Part shown: positions 55,494-61,948 of the stretch, piece by piece | How positions within the stretch are numbered: the first letter of the stretch is position 1 | Layout of the letters: the number at the start of each line of letters is the position of its first letter | NCBI GenBank assembly: GCA_963824985.1 | Contig: CAWGRQ010000047.1 | Coordinates: forward strand, 263,078 to 327,077 | Reading direction: 5' to 3' | Length of the DNA stretch: 64,000 nucleotides | Source of the DNA: JAFNAG01 sp963824985 | GTDB taxonomy: Bacteria > Acidobacteriota > UBA6911 | Position numbers and translations under genes: made by a program | The notes under the pieces: generated by a model | Database searches by the model: none | Seen by the model: the letters and a program-made list of their open reading frames with translations, nothing else | Told to the model about the DNA's origin: nothing

Positions 55494-56861
55494 ATGTCAC
55501 AGATAGAAAAACTCCATCGCAGGGCATTCCTCAGGAACGCGGGAATGACGGCGCTTGTGGGCGCTGTCGGAGCCCGCTCCTCCGCGGCGGTCGCGGTTCC
55601 GGGCGCCGCACCCGATCCAGCAGCGGCCGCCTTCGATTTCGACACCCCCTATAACCGCGTCGGTACGGACAGCATCAAGTGGGACCGCCAGATCGAGCGA
55701 TTTGGCAAAGACCGCATCGAAGTGGGCATGGGTATCGCGGACATGGATTTCAAAGCGGCCCCCTGCATCGGCAGAGCCCTGACCGAGCGTTGCAAACATG
55801 AGAACTGGGGCTATCTCAGTGTGCCGAAGTCTTACATCGACGCCATCGTCTCCTGGAACAAAAGGCGTCTCGGTCTCGAGGTCGATCCCGACACCGTCGT
55901 GCTGACCGACGGCGTCCACCCGGGTCTCATTGCCGCCCTGAAGACGTTTTCGCCTCCCCAAAGCAAGGTCCTGCTGATGACCCCCGTTTATAGCGGCTTC
56001 TATGGAGACCTCCGTGCGAGTTTCACGCTGCCTGCGGACAGTCCGATGAAGGTCGTGAACGGCCGATACTCGATCGATTTCGATGATCTGCAATCGCGCA
56101 TCAGCGCCGACACCAACACGCTGATCCTCTGCAATCCGCACAATCCGACCGGCAACTGTTGGTCGAAAGAGGACCTGATGAAGCTTGGCAGGCTGTGCCT
56201 CGAGCGGCGCGTCGTCGTCCTCGCCGACGAGATTCACTGCGATCTCATCATGAAGGGGCAGAAGTTTACGCCGTTTGCCAGCCTCCCGGACAAAGACATC
56301 GTCCACAACAGCCTCACGTTTAAAGCCATAAGCAAGACGTTCAGCCTGGCGGCCATGAAGAGCGCCTACTTCTTCTCGACCAATCCGGACTATCTCGAAA
56401 AAGTGAAAGCCAACCACCGGGCGAACGCCAACACCCTGGGCGTGGTCGCCAACCAGGCCGCCTACAACGAGGGCGAGGCGTGGCTGGATCAACTGCTCCC
56501 CTACCTCGAGGGCAACCACGACTACGTCGAAGCCAATGTTAGAGATAAGATGCCTCTCGTCAAATACACCAAGGCCCAGGCGACTTATCTCGCGTGGCTG
56601 GATGTCGGCAAGGTGGGCGAAAAGATCGGCGCAATGGAACAGGCCGCAAGAGAAACGAAGGTGCAGGACGCTTCGTTGCCGGCCGTCACGCCCGAGACGA
56701 TCGTCGAGCGTTGGTTCGTCGAGAAGGCAAGGGTTCACCTCAACGCCGGATCGTCGTACGGCACCGGCGGAGCGGGCCACATGCGGATGAACCTCGGGAC
56801 ATCCCGCAAACTCATCGCGAAGGCCTGCGACAACATGGCGGCCGCTTTGGCGCGGCTCTAG
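55494..56861 (+). CDS. PatB/MalY-like PLP aminotransferase with TAT signal
   Basis: 455 residues from ATG 55494 (GAAGGAGATAAACGC upstream). The N-terminus LHRRAFLRNAGMTALVGAVG is a twin-arginine signal. The rest is fold-type I PLP enzyme, MalY/PatB (cystathionine beta-lyase-like) group: VGMGIADMDFKAAPC, NPHNPTGNCWSKED with the substrate-carboxylate Asn, VLADEIHCDLIM with PLP-ring Asp, FKAISKTFSLAAMKSAYFF with the Schiff-base Lys, and HLNAGSSYGTGGAGHMRMNL with the distal Arg. It would cleave C-S bonds or transaminate amino acids, and export would place it in the periplasm, unusual for this family. No partner gene is adjacent. Confidence 0.9.
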   Translation: MSQIEKLHRRAFLRNAGMTALVGAVGARSSAAVAVPGAAPDPAAAAFDFDTPYNRVGTDSIKWDRQIERFGKDRIEVGMGIADMDFKAAPCIGRALTERCKHENWGYLSVPKSYIDAIVSWNKRRLGLEVDPDTVVLTDGVHPGLIAALKTFSPPQSKVLLMTPVYSGFYGDLRASFTLPADSPMKVVNGRYSIDFDDLQSRISADTNTLILCNPHNPTGNCWSKEDLMKLGRLCLERRVVVLADEIHCDLIMKGQKFTPFASLPDKDIVHNSLTFKAISKTFSLAAMKSAYFFSTNPDYLEKVKANHRANANTLGVVANQAAYNEGEAWLDQLLPYLEGNHDYVEANVRDKMPLVKYTKAQATYLAWLDVGKVGEKIGAMEQAARETKVQDASLPAVTPETIVERWFVEKARVHLNAGSSYGTGGAGHMRMNLGTSRKLIAKACDNMAAALARL

Positions 56862-57004
56862 CCCGCATGAACTCAGGAACGGGTGGCAGGCGCAATCGCC
56901 GGCCGGCGCGTTGGCCCGGATCAAGGGCGTGTTTTCAGGACAGCTCCTCATGCGCCGTGGCGTACCCGGTGACGCATGAAAAAGACTGGCGGCAGGGGAG
57001 ATAC

Positions 57005-57090
57005 CGTCGGGGTCGCTATCGGAATCGGGGTCGGTAGCGGTTTCGATATCGATAGCGATTGCGATCCCGATTCCGATGCCGACCCCGATG
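57005..57090. repeat. 6-bp periodic sequence forming a long imperfect hairpin
   Basis: Units of the form nnTCGG/nnGCGG on the left turn into CCGAnn/GCGAnn units on the right, with a palindromic centre TCGATATCGA at 57043-57052. The two 37-base arms pair over most positions. Hexameric period throughout. Confidence 0.65.
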
Positions 57091-57265
57091 TTTGGTGGAT
57101 GTAGAGCTTATTTTCGGAGCAGCTTCTCATGCGCCTATGGCGCACCCGGTGATGCATGAAAATGTTTTGTGCTCTCATCGCGCGTTCTCTGCGCCGCCCT
57201 TTCAGGGCTGTTGCCAGCTCTCCCGTTTTCCCAGGGCTCACGCCCTGGGCTTTGTTGCACCATCC

Positions 57266-57367
57266 CTTCGGGATTATGGCAGTCGTGAACTGCCTGACCC
57301 TTCGGGATTGTTGCAGTCGTAAACTGCCTGACTCTTCAGGATTGTTGCGGTCGTGAGCGGCTAAGCC
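57266..57367. repeat. 34-bp tandem repeat, three copies
   Basis: Units at 57266-57299, 57300-57333 and 57334-57367 start CTTCGGGATT, CTTCGGGATT and CTTCAGGATT. They share GCAGTCGT(G/A)AACTGCCTGAC-like ends, the last copy being more diverged. Non-coding. Confidence 0.75.
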
Positions 57368-57672
57368 CTGAAAGGGCGCAATAGCACAGCCCAGGGCGTA
57401 AGCCCTGGGTCAAGGTGCCGAGATTTCAAGCCCTGAAAGGGCGGCACAGGGATGGAAGAGTGAATTGGCGCCACATTCGGTCTTATTTTCGGAGCAGCTT
57501 CTCATGCGCTATGGCGCACCCGGTGACGCATGAAAATCTTTTGGCTTTGCGTCTTGGCGTCCTTGCGTTGATTTTTTTAGCGCAATGACGCGAGGGCGCA
57601 AAGAGCTATTTTCGGAGCAGAAATCGTCGACAGTGAGCGGAGTCGACCGCCCGAACTGTCGGGCATGGAGTA

Positions 57673-59118
57673 CTATTTCTTCAGCTGCTCGATGTACCAC
57701 CTCACACGACTCGGGGAATCGCCGTGCGATTCCCCGCCGCTGACCTGATACCGGACAATCCCATCCCCGTCGACGTAGAACGTCGAGGGAACATTGTCGA
57801 AGCCCATCAGTTTCTCAGCCTGATCCATGGCCACGCGCACAACCGGGAACGGGAACTTCATGTCGTTGAGATAGCGCTGGAGCCGCTTATCGTCCTCATC
57901 AATGCTGACCAGCAGAAAGGCTACGCCCGGGTCGTTCTGGTAATTCAGGAATGCGGTTTTCAGGTGCGGCAACTCCGCACGGCAACCCCCTCACCAGGAA
58001 GCGAAAAAATTCAACAGAAGGACTTTGCCCTGCAGGCTCGATGTGTCGTAAGGACGGCCGTCGATCGACTTGAGCGGGAGCTGCGGCAGCCGGCGGTCAA
58101 CCAGGCTCTTGATGGCGGCCAGGCGCCGTTCCTCGCGGCGCCGGCTCAGCTCGCCTTCGAGCCAGGCGTCAAAGTTGGACGCGCTGTTGGGGAGGCCGGC
58201 CAGGGCTTGTGTTGTCCGCTGGCGCAGCGGCGCCGGGCCGGAGGCCAAAGACAGCGCGTTCAGGTAGTGCTCGCGGGCGCGCACCGGCGCGTTCGTCGCC
58301 CTCGCCAGTTCTCCGAGGTGAAACTGGTTGGTGAAATCCTGACCTTGGAGCAGCCGACCAGCCTCCTCCAACTTGGACGCGGCGGAGGCGTAGTCTTTTT
58401 TCAACAGCAGCGCCCACCCGACCAGGTCGAGGACCGTGCCCCGTCCGCGGGCAATGGATCCCGTTGACTTGCCGGACATCTGGTAGGCACTCAGATTTTC
58501 GTCGATGAACCGGTCCGACGCCTTCGCGCCCTGCTCGGCCAAAGCGATCGCCCGGTCATAAGCGCCGCGATCGATCAGGATTTGCGCGCCCGTGAAGTAG
58601 GGCGCAGGATCGGCCTGCGCCTTGGTCCGGGCCTCGATCGCAGCCAGGATGTCGCCGACCGGAGCCTCGCCGGATTTGCGATAGGAATCGATCCTGGCGT
58701 CCAGCGCCTGGATCTCGGCGCGCGGCGTCGCCGGATCGACCTTATCGGCAGCTGCGAACGCTTCCGCAGTCCGCAACGCCTCCTGTGCAGATGCGCGATT
58801 GGGATCGGACGCAAGTGACGCCTTCAATTCAACGACTGCGCGCTCACGGCAGGACGGCTCGTCGTGCCACCCCGGAAACACCCCTTCCTGCTGCCAGCCT
58901 TTGAAAGTGTAAATGCGGCCGAGCGCCTCGTGGGCCTCCGCCGCCGCCGAGGGATCGCGCGCGACAGCCTCGAACGCTGCAATCGCACTCTTTGAAAGGC
59001 GTTGATCCCACAGAGAGCGCGCGCGTGTGAGTTGGTCCCGGAGGCTTGTCTGTGCCGGCGCCGCTACGGCCGTCAGCAGGATGGCGAACACAAACAGCAA
59101 CTTGCGATATCTTTCCAT
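57673..59118 (-). CDS. candidate selenoprotein: TPR-containing TlpA/thioredoxin-fold protein with UGA at the first CxxC cysteine
   Basis: If UGA is read, this gives 481 residues from ATG 59118. It starts with a signal peptide (YRKLLFVFAILLTAVAAPAQ), continues with a helical TPR-like region (about 25-320: AIAAFEAVARDPSAAAEAHE, DRGAYDRAIALAEQG, AARLLQG-type helices), and ends in a TlpA-like domain. That domain runs SIDGRPYDTSSLQGKVLLLN, FFASW, then TGA at 57991-57993, then GGCRAELPHLKTAFLNY and NVPSTFYVDGDGIVRYQ with the cis-proline. Family members read WCGPC or similar here, so TGA replaces exactly the nucleophilic Cys and gives U376-G-G-C379. Conservation continues unbroken on both sides of the TGA. 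It would be an exported thiol/selenol oxidoreductase. A Cys-to-stop mutation is the alternative. Confidence 0.72.
57964..57993 (-). promoter_or_regulatory. candidate bacterial SECIS hairpin behind the in-frame UGA
   Basis: On the minus strand the UGA (57991-57993) is followed by 16 bases and then a loop AGUUG (57970-57974). The loop is closed by a perfect 6-bp stem, GUGCGG (57975-57980) with CCGCAC (57964-57969). An outer GGUU/AACC pairing may extend it. The loop contains G followed by U and sits at the distance used by known bSECIS elements such as that of E. coli fdhF. Since the stem encodes the common R-A-E-L-P-H sequence, chance formation is possible. Confidence 0.55.
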
Positions 59119-59567
59119 TTTCTTCAACCTGATGTTCCCAGGCGACTGATTCCCCTGTCGGCCTGACCTATCATTCAGCGTCCTCGTAATATGTTCTTAC
59201 AAGGAATTACAAGCGAAGAAGAGCGCCCTTAGCCGGTCGTCATCGTCCAGCAGGGACTTGAAAACGCCGCTGCCGCTATTGATGGCCGTGGTGGTTCTAT
59301 TTATTGGCAATTTCCCAACCCGCTGAGCGAGGGTAGCATGGATTGGCGGGGAAAGTACCGGGAAATCTTCCCGATTTCCTGGAAGATCCGGATCTCTGCA
59401 GGAATGCCGGCCGGGCACCCCCGGCCAAGATCTGCACGGGCTCTGCCAGTGCGCACGGCTCCGATCCTGACCCGATTCTGCTGGCATGCTGAAGAGGGTG
59501 GATCGTTTTTCCACCAGACGGGATCTGAAGCCGGAAGCGGAGGCCGGAAGCACACAGAGAACGAACA
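59119..59567. other. intergenic stretch without recognisable gene
   Basis: About 450 bases upstream of the candidate selenoprotein gene. Some short inverted repeats (for example GGGAAATCTTCCCGATTTCC near 59360) are present. I see no gene, tRNA or selC-like RNA. Confidence 0.5.
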
Positions 59568-59606
59568 CTCCGGGAATCCCTATATAATGGATAAGGATTC
59601 CGGGAG
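59568..59606 (+). promoter_or_regulatory. dyad around a TATAAT box upstream of yoeB
   Basis: CTCCGGGAATCC (59568-59579) and GGATTCCGGGAG (59595-59606) pair at 11 of 12 positions and flank TATAAT (59583-59588). No good -35 is visible. This looks like an autoregulated toxin-antitoxin promoter whose antitoxin gene has been mostly lost. Confidence 0.45.
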
Positions 59607-59664
59607 GGAGCCTTGAACTCACGCTGGGAATCCAGGATCTTCCCCTGTCTTACCTTGATGCTGG

Positions 59665-59733
59665 ATGAGAGCATCCATCCGCAAGGGACTTGAGACTCCG
59701 GCGGACCAGTGCGTCGCCGAATTGAAGTGGTGA
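59665..59733 (+). pseudogene. antitoxin C-terminal remnant
   Basis: A 22-codon frame reads SIRKGLETPADQCVAELKW before the stop, which overlaps the yoeB start by 4 bases (GTGA). The pattern (Gly-Leu-x-Thr-Pro, Cys-Val, terminal Trp) and the overlap are those of the end of an antitoxin. A TGA just upstream shows that the rest is gone. Confidence 0.45.
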
Positions 59734-59993
59734 CCTGGCGGCTGGTATTCACCAGGCAGGCACAGCGCGATGCCAGGGAAATCGCCCGTTCGAATCTCAA
59801 GTCCCAGGTCCAACGGCTGCTGGACATTATCAGAAAAGATCCCTATCAGTCTCCGCCGCCTCTTGAAAGACTGGTGGGTGACCTGGCGGGGGCGTGCTCT
59901 CGCCGGATCAATATCCAGCATCTTCTGGTTCACCAGGTTTTGGACGAACTCAAAACTGTGAAAGTCATCCGCATGTGGACCCATTACGAATAA
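59730..59993 (+). CDS. yoeB: YoeB/Txe family toxin
   Basis: 87 residues from GTG 59730. WRLVFTRQAQRDAREIARSN, LVGDLAGACSRRINIQHLLV and the ending VIRMWTHYE match YoeB/Txe endoribonucleases (family ending RxWSHYE, with catalytic Arg and terminal His-Tyr). YoeB cleaves mRNA in the ribosomal A site. The conserved INIQHRLVYQV is INIQHLLVHQV here, so one Arg and one Tyr of the core are substituted. Only an antitoxin scrap lies upstream. The toxin may be weakened, silent or controlled from elsewhere. Confidence 0.85.
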   Translation: MTWRLVFTRQAQRDAREIARSNLKSQVQRLLDIIRKDPYQSPPPLERLVGDLAGACSRRINIQHLLVHQVLDELKTVKVIRMWTHYE

Positions 59994-60298
59994 ACTGTAA
60001 CCGGTTGCCGCGCCATATTTGTCAAAATCCGCATTTTTTGAGATCACCTAATAGGACATTTTATCCGGGGTACGCAGGTGGAAGGCAGGAGGGGCGGCAG
60101 GAAGATCGGCGGATTGGGGACGACCCAAGAGATTTTCACTCCCCGACCGGGGCGCAGCGGGCGGCGCGACCGGAGACACTTCGAGCCTATGAAGATCCGG
60201 ATTGAGATTGGAACTCCCCCCCCCGGTCGATGTGGAAATCATTGCCGGAAGAATGCTGCGGCGCGGGGTGGCGCGCGAGTTTTGACGGGATCTCGGGC

Positions 60299-60920
60299 CT
60301 AATGATAAGTAACTGCTCTTGAGGGGCTGAGTAACGATGGCGTGGATCGGGGGGGGAGGGATCGGGAAATATCCCTGGTTTCATGCGAAAAGCGGCTGAA
60401 ACGTGGGGGAGGGGGTCCGCATGAGGGTGAAACGGGGAGGGGGAGCGGCGGGCGCTCGGGCCGGTCCCACAGCTTCAGGTGGCGCAGGATCTTGTGGATG
60501 ACGGGGCCGTCGCCGATCAGGCTGATGATTTTGAGCGGTCCGGAGCAGCGGGGACAAACGAGGGGATCCGCTTCGTGCATTTTCATAATCAGCCGGGCCC
60601 ACGAACGCGTGCGGTCGCGCGCGAACTCCTCGCCGCTGTCGGAATCATCCTGGTGCGGCCCTTGCGGTCCGGCCGGCTGAGCGCATGCCGAGGCGGGAGT
60701 CCGAGCCGAAACCCGGCGCGCATTGGAAAAGGCGCCGTAGTATCGAACCAACTGTGGTCCCGAATCCGGGACGCGCGTGCACCACGCAGCCGGGAAGTCC
60801 GGCGCCGGGAAGATGCGGGCCGGGGAGGCATCCGCATCGCCGCACCGGCCGCGTTGGCGGCCGTAGTAGATGACCTGGCCGGTTTCCGGGCGATAGTGCA
60901 GGCGCTCGATGGTGAGAGGC
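60299..60920 (-). pseudogene. IS91 family transposase C-terminal fragment
   Basis: Reading leftward from about 60920: LTIERLHYRPETGQVIYYGR, then LVRYYGAFSNARRV, SWARLIMKMHEADPLVCPRC and KIISLIGDGPVIHKILRHLK. These are the terminal blocks of IS91/ISCR-type HUH transposases (VRYYGxYSN and DPLxCPxC...IxxIL.HL). The catalytic HUH/Y2 part is missing and the tail beyond 60400 looks non-coding. Joined to the DUF4143 fragment at about 60975. Confidence 0.7.
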
Positions 60921-60975
60921 CGGCTAATCTAGCCTCATATTCCAGGGCAGGAGTGCATCGAGTTCTTCAGGAGAT

Positions 60976-61260
60976 GATCTGCGCGACCTCGAACGCGTGC
61001 GCGGAGTATCGTTGATCGAACTGCTTCTGCGGCACCTCCCGCGCTGCGTGGGACCTCCGCTCTCGGTTAAGAGCCCGAGCGAGTTGCTCCAGGTCGCGCA
61101 CGAGACCGTCGAGCGCTGGCTGACGGTGCTCGAACGGCTTTATGTCTCCTTCCGAATCCCGCCGTACGGAGCACCCCGGATCCACGCAGTCAGAAAGGAG
61201 AAGAAGCTTTACTTCTGGGACTGGTCCCGGGCTCCGAGGGGGGACCGCGCCTGGAGAATG
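60976..61260 (+). pseudogene. DUF4143-type ATPase fragment, second copy
   Basis: DDLRDLERVRGVSLIELLLR, HLPRCVGPPLSVKSPSELLQ and APRIHAVRKEKKLYFWDWSR closely match the middle of the fragment at 30610-31216, with few differences at DNA level. It is then lost through a frame change after 61240. No P-loop part is present. Directly adjoins the IS91 fragment. Confidence 0.7.
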
Positions 61261-61540
61261 GGAGCCTCTGCAGGATGCGGACCTGGCGCGCGTCCAGCGT
61301 TTGCAGCAGGTTTACCCGTCGCGAAAATCGTCCAATGATTTTCACCGCATTCAGTTCAACGACCCCAGCATCCTGACTGCGGCGCAGCGGGAAAACCTGG
61401 GCCCGGATCGGCGCTACCGCAAAACCTGCAGAGGCACGCATCGAATTTGCCATTTGTGATTTGTCATTGATTGCCGTCGCCTGCCCCCGCTTCCTCCGGC
61501 ACCCCATGATGAGTAGAGGCCACAGGCTCGATCGTCGATC
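61261..61540. other. spacer with dispersed repeat sequence
   Basis: Contains CATTTGTGATTTGTCATTG (61449-61467), like the 33350-33445 spacer, and no recognisable gene. Confidence 0.4.
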
Positions 61541-61568
61541 TTGACAATATTATGTTTATCGATATAGT
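61541..61568 (+). promoter_or_regulatory. promoter of the third PadR-ADOP pair
   Basis: TTGACA (61541-61546), 16 bases, TATAGT (61563-61568), 11 bases before the PadR start codon. A TATCGATA palindrome overlaps the -10 region and could be a PadR operator. Confidence 0.55.
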
Positions 61569-61579
61569 ATAGCGTCACT

Positions 61580-61948
61580 ATGACAATCACACGACATGAT
61601 CCCGATGCGCTCCTGCCGCTGACTTCTGGAATGTTCCAGGTGCTCATCGCACTCGCCGACGGCGACAAGCACGGCTACGCTATCATCAAAGAGGTGGCCC
61701 GGCGCACTTCCGGCGAAATCGTCCTCAGCGCCGGCACGCTCTACGCCATCATCCGGCGGTTTGTCCAGGAATCTGTCATCGAAGAAGCGGCCGGCCGGCC
61801 GAACCCCGCGCTCGACGACGAGCGCCGCCGCTACTACCGGCTGACGAATTTCGGCCGGGATGTCGCCCGGGCCGAGGCCATTCGCATGGAAACGGCGCTC
61901 GGCATGGCGCGCGCGAAGAACCTGATTCCGAGAACCCGTCTCGCATGA
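61580..61948 (+). CDS. PadR family transcriptional regulator, copy 3
   Basis: 122 residues. TSGMFQVLIALADGDKHGYA, IIKEVARRTSGEIVLSAGTL and YAIIRRFVQESVIEEAAGRP are the PadR winged-helix blocks, followed by RRYYRLTNFGRDVARAEAIR. It differs from the other two copies in lacking the QGTLDLL start. The stop overlaps the ADOP start (ATGA), so the two are translationally coupled. The promoter is directly upstream with a short leader. Confidence 0.9.
   Translation: MTITRHDPDALLPLTSGMFQVLIALADGDKHGYAIIKEVARRTSGEIVLSAGTLYAIIRRFVQESVIEEAAGRPNPALDDERRRYYRLTNFGRDVARAEAIRMETALGMARAKNLIPRTRLA

Larger units (their letters stand above)
56932..57537. repeat. non-coding block of palindromic repeats
   Basis: Three copies of a 51-bp unit (56932-56982, 57111-57162, 57486-57537; core CTCATGCGC...GCGCACCCGGTGA and TGCATGA) each fold by TCATGCG/CGCATGA. 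A fourth partial copy (ATTTTCGGAGCAG) is at 57607. Between copies two and three lie GCCCTTTCAGGGC (57196), CCCAGGGCTCACGCCCTGGG (57230) and their relatives GCCCTGAAAGGGC (57365, 57430) and CCCAGGGCGTAAGCCCTGGG (57390). No coding potential is seen. Confidence 0.75.

Noticed and set aside
55497..56951. 484-codon minus-strand frame opposite the PLP enzyme
   Set aside because: Shadow of a high-GC gene; no recognisable domain.
57266..57367. CRISPR array
   Set aside because: The 34-bp units are directly adjacent, without spacers, and no cas genes are present.
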